NCBI RefSeq assembly: GCF_964340395.1
Contig: NC_135564.1
Location: forward strand, 9,700,861-9,764,860
Length of the DNA stretch: 64,000 nt
Source: Glandiceps talaboti
Lineage: Eukaryota; Hemichordata; Enteropneusta; Spengelidae
Direction of reading: 5' to 3'
Within the stretch, counting starts at the first letter, position 1; each line of letters starts with the position of its first letter. Under the pieces are notes generated by a model. The model did not search any database. It was not told where the DNA came from and was given only the letters and a program-made list of their open reading frames with translations. The position numbers were made by a program, and so were the translations under genes. Of the stretch, positions 48,448 to 58,399 are shown one piece after another.

Positions 48448-51400
48448 TCGCGTCAGTGCAGTAAGGTCGTATCTGCTATGCAATTGTATAGGCAGATACA
48501 ACATTATTGCACTGACGCGATGATATATACATGTAGCTAGTAGTTTAGAACTCGTACTCACCTTCACAGCATGCATAATTGGATTGTAGCAATTCTCCAA
48601 AAACAGAACACAGAATTCCTTCAAAAACAGTCGAATGCTCAAAGTCGATCTCCTGGTAAGTTTATCATCTTTCATTGGGCGTCTGTGTCGTGGTTTACGT
48701 CCAGGTGCTTTTTCTCTATCAAAACTGAGTGTTTCTATATTGATTGGTGACCGGTGGTACAGTAGATCATTATCACTGATAGATTTGACATCTTTGATTC
48801 GGAAAGTTCCACCAAATCGGGAATGTCTGGACAGATGTGACATGGAAAGAGTTCAGGGTATGCAAGTAATTCAAGTACAATAACATCACTTGTATCTAAA
48901 TAATGCCAATGATCATATTGGTGATTCTTGTCAGAGTTTGTGGAATTTGTACAAATAATCCTAACTGCAGTAACTATAGACCTGTTGCCGGTTCCAAGAT
49001 GCATTGCGTGTCTCTCCATACAATGCCATGTATTCTGTACGCGCGGAGGGGTTTGCAACCCAGGATACTGTCATGTGACAACCATCCCCCTGACTAGTGC
49101 ATGCAAACCCCTCAACGCATACACACAAGACATGACATTGCATGGAGAGATGCGCAATGCATCTTGGAACCAGCAACAGGTCTATCATACAACTGGGTTG
49201 ACTTGGGTACAATTCTGGTTCAAAATCAAATTGTGCCTGAGGACTTTAGCCATTCAGAAACAAAGAGCAGCGGTGAGACTCAAACCAGTAACTTGCAGAT
49301 TCATATAACTATTAAACCACACTAACCACATAACCATGACTCCATAATCTTACATAGATTTGTGTGACAATATATTTCTTTCATACCTTGTGCTGTATTG
49401 TTTTAATCTAGACTTTCTCTCAGCCTGGTCTCTGATTCTCATCATGGCTAACTCACTGTCATCTTTCTGCTTCTCAGCAGTTGATCTACCGACACCAGCC
49501 TTGGCCAGCTGTTCAGGTTCCTGCACCAGTTAGAAAGAAGAATACATGTCACATGATAAATTTCACTTTCATTCTGGCCATGATATCAAAACGCTAGCAG
49601 ATCACAACTTTTACCATGAAACATCCAATTCAAGGAGTAAAATAACATCATTTGATATTAAAGATTTTGAACTTCCCAATATTGTAGGTGAAGAAATAAT
49701 TTTCTCAAGTGAGATGATTGTTTAATCAACAACCATAGTTTTATTGAAAACGGGTATCATTTTCTGTTTATTTGTGGTTTGTTTACTCCACTAAGACAGC
49801 AATACCTTCCATATAATATTTGGACAAATCCGTCACGAGATAATTTTTGATGTCAGTTTCTGCATTTGTTATGAGACTTCACAATTTTTGTGATTTTTTT
49901 CTATTCAATATGTAAAAAATAGTTTAGGGCCGGCAGGAAAAAAATATTTGTATTTATTATTTTGTTGATGTATATCAATATACATATACATACGTGTTCC
50001 CTCAGCATTAGTGATATAATCTCAATAGCATGCATACACCATTGTTGTTCCCCCTCAGCACTGGCTATGTACAGAACCAACTTGTCCATACCACTAGTGT
50101 TCATTGCCCAAAGGACTTGGTCATGTACACTGGCATCATCGTCAGTTCTCTGAAATTGCAATATCAAAACAAATATTATTAATAAGTCATACATTTTCAC
50201 TACCACTCTCATCAGAACCTTCTTCTTCACTGGCTATCATCTTTTTGCTGAAATCACATCACAAAACTCACCAGATGAAAACAATGAGAAAACTAAAGAC
50301 CACAGGGCTCAATATATTATGTGTCATGTACCAGAACTTATTTTAGAACTCAGATGGAATGGTGGAGGACTTTGATGTCAGATTACAACAGAATGTTGAT
50401 GAAAAAGTTGTTACACTTTTTTTTAGAGAATAAATCATTTTATCAAATTGAAGAAACAAATAGCAGCAATAAGGTAAAAACCAGCAACTGTAGCAGTTAC
50501 AAGCTGACCATTCTAACCAGTCAACCATCATGACTCCACAACCTCCAACTTACGATTTGACCATCATGACTCTAGCATACACTTATTGTCAGCCTGGCAA
50601 TGAGGGCACTCGTGAATGTCTATTACCAAAAGGGCTGTTATGTACATGTAGCAACAAGTAGAAACAAAAAGCTGTTGCTACAAAACAGCACAAGAGGTAA
50701 ATGATATTTACGAGTGTCCTTAATTAAGGCAAGACAATAAGTGTTTCATAACACATCGTATTCTCAGGCACCTATTCTTTCCAAAATCACTGATAAGACT
50801 TCCGTGCTACATTAAAAATGACCTAGGGAAAACAGAATGTGACTAGTGCCCCATATATGCAAATTGAGATCACTATACATGTAGGTCAATAATCCATACT
50901 ACATGGTACGATCTAAGCCAATCACTGAAGGATATTTGAACACAATGTGCTATAACTGGTCATAAAGCCTGATAGTCAATCAGTTATACATTTCAAAATC
51001 AAGGTCAAAAACAATGCTATTTTGTGTCATATACCTTCTCTTCATTAGGATCAGCTGGTACATGGAGTATATTCCGGACTAGGAGTAGAATCCTTTCCAT
51101 CAGTAGTGTGTGTTCTTCTCTTCTATCCTCCCATTCCTGGTCAAAACAAACAAAAATATTACCATCATGTTTGCCAAAGTCATTGAACAATGTGAGGCTA
51201 CAGAAAGACGATATCTAATAAACTTTTCATACGAATCATACCTTTGACAGAGAATCTGGCAAAGTGGCTAACAGTAACACCCTGGGTCCCTGGCAAAGTA
51301 ACTGACTTTTACTCATCAATGGTATTGTAGTCATATGTAAACATACATGATGTACTTTACATAGCTTTCTCTAGTCTTATAGTCAGATCTGCATTTCGAA

Positions 51401-54035
51401 GAGTGCTGAACAGCTGCCAAGGATGACACTACATCTGGTGAGCACCTCTGGGGCAAGACCCCCCCCCCAACGGTCCACTGGATAGTAACTCTTCACAACT
51501 GTAAGGACACCATCAAATAAGATATATGTATAGAAGTGAATATAATTGTACCATATCCAACAGTGTCTTGAGTTGTCTGGCTAACACTGCCATGAATTCT
51601 TCATCGGCGAAATATTCCTTACATGCCTGCAGCTGGTTCTGTACTTCTAAGAAATAATGTCTGAATGTCTTGTCTTCCGGAATCTTATTCCCAAAGCAAA
51701 GTTCGGTGGGCTGGCTCAAATTCACAAGCAATCTATAATAGAGGTACAATTTTATAAAATGTACATGTACATTTGTTGTGGTCCTTAAACACACAAACAG
51801 CAGTTAAACTGTTTTCTCCCTGAAATGTGTAACTAGGTGTAGGGGTGCCAAGCCCCGTTTCCTTTTGGACCTGTAGCCTGTTTGATATACTGAAAACTAC
51901 ACACAAAACAGCTTCATCTTACAAATGTATGCAAAAATGGCATAAACAATACCAAACTAGACCCCCCAATTTTCCCTTCCATGTGACATGGAACCATATG
52001 TCACTTGTCAGCTAGAAACATGATATCTCTAGCTGAGAAGTAACATACATGTATGGTGTTACTAGACTCTGGGCTTTCTTGTGAATAAATTTCCAGATAC
52101 CACTGCATACTTACAACATTAATACTATAATTTATACCATGCACAAGGCAAAATTATTGTCTTTGAACAGAAAATATGGACTATGTACTTTGAGGTCACT
52201 CTATGTCACCACAACCTTGTCTACCATACATCACTGGTTCTGTGGTGCTTGAAATATGAGTCAAAACATTAGAAGTCGCAATAACTTTTCCTGATTTTTC
52301 ATGAAGTATGCCTGTGGAGGTATAATTATTATTCTGATTCCCAATATTTCTCTTCATTCAGCCGGAAAATACTTGTGACCTAAAGGATTTGTCACTACCC
52401 ATCTAGCAAGAGGGCACCAAGTCATAGTGACAAGGCCCCTGAAAGCAGACAAATACATGTAAAGATACATAGTAAGCTAGAAATCTGTATTTCTGTTACA
52501 TACTGGTGAGGGGTCAGTTACATGATGCAATAGGTCTTTCCAAATTTTGTCATGTTGGCGCTCTACTTCCTGTCTGTGTGTACCTTGGGGTATACGTAAC
52601 ATTGTATAGGTTATGTGGGTAATCATAGAGCACTGCTGCTTTCCTTCATGACTGAACAATATGAAAATCATCCTGATTTACACTTCTACAGAATACCAAG
52701 AGACAAAGCTCTTCAGAAATGATACTATGATATGATGACACCCTCAGTTTGAGCGAGGGTGCTGATTTCTACAATTTCCTGCATTGTGGAATGGCTTATT
52801 GTCAGCACTGAGCTAGCCCAATGCTAGCCTGCTCTGAAAGTAATTTTTAAACTGTACTGTACATGTAGACAAAAAAAAAGATTGCATCATGTTTACCTGA
52901 TAACAGTTTCAAAGAGTTCATCATCTTCACTATATCCTTTGATGATTGGTATGAGGTCATTTTGAACGATCTGAGCATACCCAAGTTGACGACGAATCTC
53001 TCTAGTATCATCTTCCCTTCGTAGAAACCGTATCAGATCTCGGACAGTTTCTACGGAAACAAATATTTCAATTTCATTACAAACATTGAACAGGTAATTG
53101 CTATCCATGTTTTCTATAAATCAAGGTCCAGTCTTTATGGTTGAATATTTTTAAAAGAGAAAGTATTTTTATAAAAACTTCTTCAACTGTGTATCAGGGT
53201 TCACAAATCAACATCATTGTCGGATGAAACAAGGATGATTCAAACACAAAACTGTTTAATTATGTTCACAATGGGAAACATGTAAAAATGTTATAATGTG
53301 CATGCACGGTATCTGATACATTGTATCACTCAGTGTTTGTATTTTGTTTGTTTTGAGTAATTTGTAACAAACAATATTGTGTGTGGCATGTAAAAACATC
53401 ATACCACCTAATTGAAACACTATAGTCACTCTGTAATTGAAATGCTATAGTCACTCTGGTTTGGTAGTAATGACAGCTCAATACATACTTTCAACAGTTT
53501 CAGACTAACATGTAAGTCTAAATTTAGTCTACTGCCAAGATGAACCTGGCAGTGTTTTCGATAAGGACAGTAAGAAGGTAAAATCTACCCGTTCCCCCAA
53601 GGTAATAAATGTATTCTAACTGTGTTCTCAATCAAAACTTACAACAGATTTCCCATGCTGCCACAATGCCAGGATCAGAGCTTTTTGCCTGCTGTTTTCA
53701 GAACCCATGTAAAAAATGGCAGAAATTGGCCAAAAGTGTAGCATCCATTCTGATACCTTTTGCTGCAATGTAGTACAAATTATCTTACATATACATGTAT
53801 GTAGAGGAAACTTGTCCAAGGAACGTGGGTAGATTTTAATTTCCTCAGCCCTGAACAAAAACACACCGGGATCCTCAAACAATACACTGCCAAACTTTAG
53901 CAAGGAAACTGTTGTTACTGATGATGTAATATTTCACTAACCTAAGCAGTCAGGTTCTTTATGGTATGTGCTGCCTTCACAAAAACCCAATGCATTGCAG
54001 GTGGCCAATAATTCACAATTCATCAATTCAGGCAT
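28361..54035 (-). CDS. TIMELESS: TIMELESS (TIMEOUT-type replication-fork protection protein), complete, 31 coding exons
   Basis: TIMELESS with TIPIN travels with the replisome, supports fork pausing and checkpoint signalling, and binds PARP1; it is nuclear. I reconstructed 31 exons whose lengths add to 4,449 nt (1,482 aa plus stop) with all phases matching. The start [20 protein letters not shown] and then [25 protein letters not shown] match the human N-terminus. The middle keeps [31 protein letters not shown] and [13 protein letters not shown]. Two Myb-like C-terminal segments and the PARP-binding region (FWRIPADF) follow. Human TIMELESS is 1,208 aa; the extra length lies mostly in one acidic Ser/Asp-rich exon near the C-terminus. 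Exons are listed in the three block entries below. This is the ancient TIMEOUT orthologue, not the insect clock TIM, judged by the N-terminus and PARP-binding part. Confidence 0.95.
28575..28869. mobile_element. Inverted-repeat element (MITE family 5) in a TIMELESS intron
   Basis: The left end TTGTGTGTTTCCAATAACCC mirrors the right end GTTATCAGAAACACACAA. A partial copy with ATTGTGTTTCCGATAAC and GACCGAC lies at 59093 and an end fragment at about 7855-7905. Confidence 0.65.
30034..30337. mobile_element. Inverted-repeat element (MITE family 3) in a TIMELESS intron
   Basis: The left end TGGTAATTGAGCCTTCGGTT mirrors the right end AACCGAAGGCTGGATTACCA, and the inverted repeats extend over about 30 bases (TTTACTAAGATAG inside). 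A truncated copy lies at 38866-38948. It is non-coding. Confidence 0.78.
33136..33193. repeat. (TG)n microsatellite
   Basis: It lies in a TIMELESS intron and is interrupted once by CACA. Confidence 0.93.
33947..34192. mobile_element. MITE family 6, copy 1, filling most of TIMELESS intron 24
   Basis: It begins AGGGGAATACCACTCCAGGA. Its body (ATTGCATCATGGGAGTCAGC, CAAGTTGCACACTGAATATT) matches 38981-39237. The opposite terminal repeat is lacking here but present in copy 2. The host intron is only 323 bases (33917-34239). Confidence 0.75.
36625..36830 (+). mobile_element. Possible retroelement remnant (GIY-YIG/Penelope-type C-terminal linker)
   Basis: Plus-strand frames give [20 protein letters not shown] and then [10 protein letters not shown]. 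These resemble the conserved INRD..LP.IY..L end seen in some GIY-YIG-bearing retroelements. It is short, old and fragmentary, and lies in a TIMELESS intron. Low confidence. Confidence 0.3.
37659..47119 (-). CDS. TIMELESS: TIMELESS exons 8-20 (middle region)
   Basis: Coding exons are 47007-47119, 46066-46170, 45405-45587, 44440-44530, 44020-44077, 43633-43798, 42618-42698, 41831-41928, 40857-40919, 40212-40278, 39285-39492, 38620-38765 and 37659-37756, about residues 363-854. Exon 12 is a basic block ([11 protein letters not shown]) likely to act as a nuclear localisation signal. Conserved landmarks are [54 protein letters not shown], and EGYVKRF joined across the exon 17/18 border. Confidence 0.92.
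38112..38488. mobile_element. Inverted-repeat element (MITE family 4) in a TIMELESS intron
   Basis: The left end reads TAGGCCTAAAAAATGTAACT and then GGTTCCAGTTACAC. The right end mirrors it with GTAACCGGAACCACACAATT and then TTAGGCCT. A shorter copy lies at 61106-61255. The inner TIR motif (TGTGTGGTTCCGGTTAC) resembles that of family 5 (TGTGTTTCCGATAAC), so the two may be related. Confidence 0.72.
38866..38948. mobile_element. MITE family 3, truncated copy
   Basis: TGGTAATCCAGCCTTCGGTT through GTGTGGTAGATTACACAAGT matches the reverse complement of the right part of 30034-30337. It lies 32 bases from MITE family 6 copy 2. Confidence 0.75.
38981..39237. mobile_element. MITE family 6, copy 2
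   Basis: It ends TTTCCTGGAGTGGCATTCCC, the mirror of the start of copy 1. The terminal inverted repeats extend about 75 bases when the two copies are compared. The right end lies less than 50 bases from TIMELESS exon 18. Confidence 0.75.
39777..40112 (-). mobile_element. tRNA-headed SINE (family A), copy 1
   Basis: On the minus strand the head begins GGAGTCATGATGGTTGAATG, followed by a tRNA-like A/B-box region and GATTTGAACCACGAG. The central CAGCTGTATAATTGGGGACC motif is shared with copy 2. It lies in TIMELESS intron 17. Confidence 0.65.
41050..41625 (+). mobile_element. Penelope-like retroelement fragment with GIY-YIG endonuclease frame
   Basis: The plus-strand frame 41056-41541 (161 aa) shows [22 protein letters not shown] with [18 protein letters not shown] and RCNLCLTEK, then [17 protein letters not shown]. 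This is the order of a Penelope-like element's zinc-binding linker and GIY-YIG endonuclease. No reverse transcriptase lies upstream, so it is a 5'-truncated fossil. After the stop, GATGATCGCATTCAAGCGTG resembles the end of the element at 48350. It is antisense to TIMELESS and sits in intron 15, followed by (TA)n. Confidence 0.82.
41629..41692. repeat. (TA)n microsatellite
   Basis: About 30 TA units immediately follow the Penelope-like fragment. A short (CATAT)n run then begins near 41710. Confidence 0.93.
42285..42548 (-). mobile_element. tRNA-headed SINE (family B), two partial units in tandem
   Basis: The body (TACAGCCTAC...GTCTGTAGAAC, CCCTGTCTCCAGT) occurs twice, from 42290 and from 42405. 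On the minus strand the right-hand unit begins GGCTCCCTGTGGTGTAGTGA, a tRNA-like head. Confidence 0.65.
42920..43072 (-). mobile_element. tRNA-headed SINE (family B)
   Basis: On the minus strand it reads CCTAGTGGTTAGAGCTCAAG, then GGTTATGGGTTTGATTGCCA, then TACAGACTTGATGGGTAGGC. It is the same family as 42285-42548. Confidence 0.65.
43196..43450 (-). mobile_element. tRNA-headed SINE (family A), copy 2
   Basis: On the minus strand it starts GTGGAGTCATGATGGGTGAA. A TGGTTAGAGTGG A-box and GGTTCGAGCCCC B-box follow, then CAGCTGTATAATTGGGTACC. This is the best preserved tRNA-like head of the family here. An (AAT)n run (43166-43194) adjoins the tail. Confidence 0.75.
44289..44354. repeat. (TG)n microsatellite
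   Basis: About 33 TG units lie in TIMELESS intron 11. Confidence 0.95.
44660..44845. repeat. Minisatellite, about five units
   Basis: TTTGGCAATCTGCCAATAAT or a close variant, alternating with CATCAG and AATATAAC, recurs about every 30-45 bases within a TIMELESS intron. Confidence 0.85.
46370..46450. repeat. TG-rich microsatellite
   Basis: Mixed TGTGTG and TATATG runs end in a clean (TG)n at about 46421-46449. Confidence 0.85.
47277..47337. repeat. (TA)n microsatellite flanking a Penelope-like unit
   Basis: It is a TA run with one AA interruption, ending at AACTCGGTGAGTATC. Confidence 0.93.
47398..48389 (-). mobile_element. Penelope-like unit: GIY-YIG frame between 200-bp perfect inverted repeats
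   Basis: Bases 47398-47597 and 48190-48389 are exact reverse complements over 200 bases by my reading. Between them the minus-strand frame 47673-48254 encodes [15 protein letters not shown] (zinc-binding linker), [16 protein letters not shown] with [27 protein letters not shown] and [15 protein letters not shown]. This is the GIY-YIG endonuclease part of a Penelope-like element. The frame begins inside the right-hand repeat. No reverse transcriptase is present, so this is a partial copy. Exact repeat identity suggests it is young. It lies in TIMELESS intron 7, in the same direction as the gene, with (TA)n on both sides. Confidence 0.88.
48390..48447. repeat. (TA)n microsatellite
   Basis: It directly follows the right inverted repeat of the Penelope-like unit. 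A small inverted repeat (CGTCGCGTCAGTGCA...TGCACTGACGCGATG) follows at 48447-48522. Confidence 0.9.
48447..48522. repeat. Short imperfect palindrome
   Basis: CGCGTCAGTGCAGTAAGGTC and TACAACATTATTGCACTGACGCG face each other around GTATCTGCTATGCAATTGTA. The arms also contain ATCTGC and GCAGAT. It could be a small hairpin element next to the Penelope-like unit. Confidence 0.55.
48562..54035 (-). CDS. TIMELESS: TIMELESS exons 1-7 (N-terminal TIMELESS domain)
   Basis: Coding exons are 53942-54035, 52897-53050, 51552-51732, 51035-51136, 49994-50149, 49387-49520 and 48562-48826, about residues 1-362. They encode the alpha-helical, armadillo-like TIMELESS domain. Landmarks are [47 protein letters not shown] and HSRFGGTF. 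The ATG is chosen because the human protein starts at the same place (MNCELLATC). On the minus strand a TTGTTATAG acceptor at about 54108 lies upstream of the ATG, indicating a 5' UTR intron. Confidence 0.93.
48979..49182. mobile_element. Small inverted-repeat element (MITE family 7)
   Basis: GACCTGTTGCCGGTTCCAAG mirrors CTTGGAACCAGCAACAGGTC. The imperfect inverted repeats run for about 54 bases, with TA on both outer sides (48977, 49183). It is 204 bases, non-coding, and abuts SINE family A copy 3. Confidence 0.75.
49185..49347 (-). mobile_element. tRNA-headed SINE (family A), copy 3, partial
   Basis: ACAACTGGGTTGAC, then TTTAGCCATTCAGAAACAAA and ACCATGACTCCAT at the right match copies 1 and 2. 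It ends 40 bases from TIMELESS exon 6. Confidence 0.6.
50447..50541 (-). mobile_element. tRNA-headed SINE (family A), short 5' fragment
   Basis: GAAACAAATAGCAGCAATAA through ACCATCATGACTCCAC matches the head-proximal part of the other copies. Confidence 0.6.
52120..52470 (+). mobile_element. Hairpin repeat family, copy 3
   Basis: TTTATACCATGCACAAGGC, then GAAATATGAGTCAAAACATT, then CCAATATTTCTCTTCATTCA align with 2655-2860. The right hairpin arm is missing here. Confidence 0.65.
52560..52850 (+). pseudogene. Degenerate THAP-type zinc-finger fragment (repeat family copy 2)
   Basis: The plus strand encodes, in different frames, EHCCFPS and then [19 protein letters not shown], with a stop after it. 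DNA similarity to the reverse complement of 1985-2245 is clear, for example CACTTCTACAGAATACCAAG. It lies in TIMELESS intron 2, opposite to the gene's strand. Confidence 0.4.
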
Positions 54036-54399
54036 TTTGATCCTTTGATATATGAATGTATTTATCTAGTCTCTATCACAGCCTTGCTTTACAGACTGAA
54101 GGAATACCTATAACAAAAAAAAAATTGCAGTTATTTGTTATGTGACATATACAGTTGTGTAGTGTTTAATTCTAAGCGTAATAAATGTAATATGATGATG
54201 ACATCAATGCATGTGTTCAGGTTTTAACCTAACATTTCTGTATCTCGCCGATTTTTCCTTTGAAAAAGAACATTTATTCGAAACATCGGATTTTACATCT
54301 ATTTATACGCTGATTTATAAGTTCCATATGCATTTCTTTGTACTACAGTCCTAGCAGCATTATATTTTTTGTATTTTTTACATATATGTATGTATATAT

Positions 54400-54585
<186 letters not shown>

Positions 54586-54832
54586 ATATTATTTATTTGC
54601 CAGAGGTCGAAAAAATTTTTTACATATTAAGTGAGGAAAATGAAATAATCAAGTAATCACATCGCCAATGAGAAAAAAAAGTATATATAAAAGAATAACT
54701 TGGAACTTCTGGCTGGACCACAAATATAGTTTGTTCAAACTAGTCGAGTTCGAGGCCCAAGGAAAACATATACAGTAATATGATATAAAAATAACCAAAA
54801 AAACCTTGAAATAACAGACCAAAACGAAAGCA

Positions 54833-54890
54833 AAACACACACACACACACACACACACAAACAAGCAAGCAAACAAACAAACAAGCAGGG

Positions 54891-54926
<36 letters not shown>
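54833..54926. repeat. (CA)n microsatellite in two blocks
   Basis: Two CA runs are separated by an AAGCAAACAAAC-type stretch. Confidence 0.9.
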
Positions 54927-54929
<3 letters not shown>

Positions 54930-54940
54930 GAAAACATAGG

Positions 54941-55460
<520 letters not shown>

Positions 55461-56011
55461 TATTACTATAACTGGCGTGGAATAAGTTGGGACTCAATTC
55501 CAACATCGAGTAGAAAATGGACAATGTCAGATTTAATTTCATACTCAGTCTACAAGCTCAATTTCAAAGGAGAGGAAAGGAGTCTTTAACTTACTCCATC
55601 TGCAAGCAAGACTGGCAGAACTATATCTGATTATCTGTATAGTACATGCAGATCAAATAACATTGTAAAACTGTATGATATCGCCATATGACAAATAATC
55701 TTACATTAGATACACTCTTTAATGTAACAATATAGCGAATTTCAATGATTCTAGCCTCGTACGTAACTGGACTTATTATGATTGGTCGGGTTCTCTTGTA
55801 AGTTGTCAGATTTGCATAACCGTGAGATAATCGACACCACTGCAATACATGAACAGCTCGTTGAATTCATGGTAGTCATGCTTGCAAATGGAGTAACTTA
55901 GTTGGAGAACGATTCTGACATCGCGCATATCGCCCCTGTCCGTTTTCCTTCGATCATTTATCATGATTTCTCATGTTTGTTGACAATGACATCGTTGTTG
56001 CAAGGTGCGAA

Positions 56012-56110
56012 ACTTACCTAAGCTGTACAGGAGATCGTGTCTGGAAATTTCACATACAGTGTATTGACATCCTTAAAAATGTATCATCGTAACTTAGGAG
56101 CAAAGTCGAG
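56012..56110 (-). promoter_or_regulatory. Possible TIMELESS 5' non-coding exon and start region
   Basis: On the minus strand CTGTACAGCTTAG is followed by GTAAGT (56012-56017), a consensus donor. It could pair with the acceptor at about 54108, which precedes the TIMELESS ATG. The extent of the exon and the transcription start are guesses. Confidence 0.35.
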
Positions 56111-56625
56111 AAACAGCAATGTAATGTATGTGTGATCATGGAAGTACTTCCATGGTATGATCAACCACAATGTAGACAACTGCGAATTTACCGCCAAATC
56201 AGTTGACCTTTGAACTCAACATAAATTTCAAAGTGAGGCATAAGTATCCTCGTTTGGCAATTAATTATATAATTATGAAAGTAAAAGATTTTTATGAATA
56301 TCTTTTCATTCAGTGATTGTCAAAATAACTATTTATACGTTAAACTAGTATTACTAAAGTAAAAATACTGTATACAAACAAAACCTCCAGAAATGTAAAT
56401 TCGCAAACAATACTCTTTGGTCGAGGATAGTAAAATGGCCTCTCTCCCCGCAGAGCAGTAGAATAGTATATATATGCTGGAGTAAATTCAAGTTCCTTTG
56501 GTGTGGCTAATTGCCGAATAATAAAGCAATCATGCGACACAACATGAATGTGAGAAGATGCAGTAATGGTTCACGCCTGAGGAAGATTGGCATCGTAATG
56601 TTAGAATTGCCCAGACCTGGGCGAA

Positions 56626-56698
56626 GCCCCAGTGGCCAAGTGGATAAGGCGTCGGTCTCGTAAACCGAAGATCATGGGTTCGACCCCCATCTGGGCTA
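56626..56698 (+). tRNA. tRNA-Thr (CGT), acceptor stem imperfect
   Basis: The cloverleaf reads with D stem GCC/GGC, anticodon stem TCGGT/ACCGA around loop CTCGTAA (anticodon CGT at 56659-56661), variable loop AGATC, and T stem ATGGG/CCCAT with TTCGACC. A-box TGGCCAAGTGG and B-box GGTTCGACCCC are intact. The 5' strand reads AGCCCCAG against 3' CTGGGCT. Either one pair is mismatched, or a single C has been inserted into an otherwise perfect AGCCCAG stem. The gene may be active or a young pseudogene. No intron and no encoded CCA are seen. Confidence 0.85.
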
Positions 56699-56999
56699 TG
56701 GGGACGATTTCGTCTTCTTTTACCACACATTTTCGTACATTTACTGACTGCATCCATGGTGACGAGTATGGTGTGTTATTTTCCGATCTTCCCCGTCTTT
56801 AACATCAACTTCTTCTCATACTAGGTCACTGGAGCAGTGGAGGATTTACTTACTCAAGTTAACTGGACAGAGTGTAGTCTATTGTAATATTTGTATGTAT
56901 CATTGTATGTGCTGAACGTTGTCTCAGATTTTGCATAAAAGTAAACGACTCATGACCTTGACCAATGACCTTAACAATGAGGTGTCAGGGGAGTCCCCA

Positions 57000-57560
57000 T
57001 GGTGTCACATAGTCGCACTGGACAAAGGGAAAGGTGGGGTGGGGAGGGACTGAGGAGAAAATGTGGCCACGAAAAAATTCGGGATGCGATGGGGATCAGG
57101 CTTTAATGACCGGTCAGTTTCTTCGGGGGGGGGGGGGGATCTCGTAGTACCCCCCCCCCATGAGGTGTATACAACCCAGTCTCAAGCTCTTCCCCCTACC
57201 TCTTACTGTCAAGATGATATCAAACCATATTTCAAAAAAAATTTCATCCCTATGTAGTTGCGTTTTACATGTTGGTGCTGTCTTGTAAAGCTTGGAAATT
57301 ATTTTCTGAAAATGTCTGAATAGTTTCAAAATTGACTTTTCAGAGTTAAAAACCTCCCGGGCTTCTCGACCAGGGACAGACCTCCTAGGACCCCCCCCCC
57401 CCCATAAAATATGTACATATTCCCTTCTCAAGCTTTTCCCCGACCTTTCACTGTCAAGATACTATTAAACTCCTTTCGGAATATATTTACCCTGAGTTGT
57501 CAATAATTATAATTATGATAGTGCTATTGTCACAAAATTGGGGGGGGGGGGGTAACCTCT
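57000..57560. repeat. Poly-C/G-punctuated imperfect tandem repeat
   Basis: TCTCAAGCTCTTCCCCCTAC...ACTGTCAAGAT near 57180 recurs as TCTCAAGCTTTTCCCCGACC...ACTGTCAAGAT near 57425, each preceded by a run of C. The period is about 240 bases. No gene is seen. Confidence 0.65.
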
Positions 57561-57580
57561 ACTGTTAAAGTAACCCCCCC

Positions 57581-57711
<131 letters not shown>

Positions 57712-58261
57712 CACTCTGTACACGGGATCGACTTGGACTTTTAGGGTTTACCTGGACCATTTAGAAGTTGCCACGGAGCAGATCGAAGCTCCTAGTCTAG
57801 GCCTAGCTGTTGCCTTCAGCTAGCCAACTTCTCAAGAAAATGAATCCATGATTTTATTTAATTAAATTCTTATAAACATAAAATATACAATACTCAAATG
57901 ATTGGATGATAAAATAATCAGCACGATAAATGAATAAAACGGAAGTATTGTTCAATGCAAATGATATTGGCAAATATGAAAACTAGCTAAACAATGTCTG
58001 TAATAAGTCATTATTTGACATCAACGATCTTTTAGTAACTTAATGTTGTCATCTCAGAATGATATGCGATATGCAAACATTTGTTCTAAGTATTAATTCA
58101 TGACAGCTGAGAGTTCACGGTGACCTCGCAAAACATCAAAACTAAACGAATATTGAAAAATTGTATTCTCTCATCCGTAACACTATCCCGGGATCTTATA
58201 AAGTATATGCATATATGTATATATGTATGTATATATGTATATATATATGTATGTATATATG

Positions 58262-58265
<4 letters not shown>

Positions 58266-58358
<93 letters not shown>
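58266..58358. repeat. (GA)n microsatellite
   Basis: It is about 46 GA units, preceded by a TATG-rich stretch and followed by a G run. Confidence 0.95.
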
Positions 58359-58359
<1 letters not shown>

Positions 58360-58399
58360 ACTGTCTTGGGGGGGGGGGGTCATCATGTTCTAGAATTAA

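Noticed and set aside
52477-52671. Minus-strand frame containing [20 protein letters not shown]
   Set aside because: It overlaps the THAP-like fossil but on the opposite strand, and it is not a TIMELESS exon: the flanking TIMELESS exons join in phase without it.
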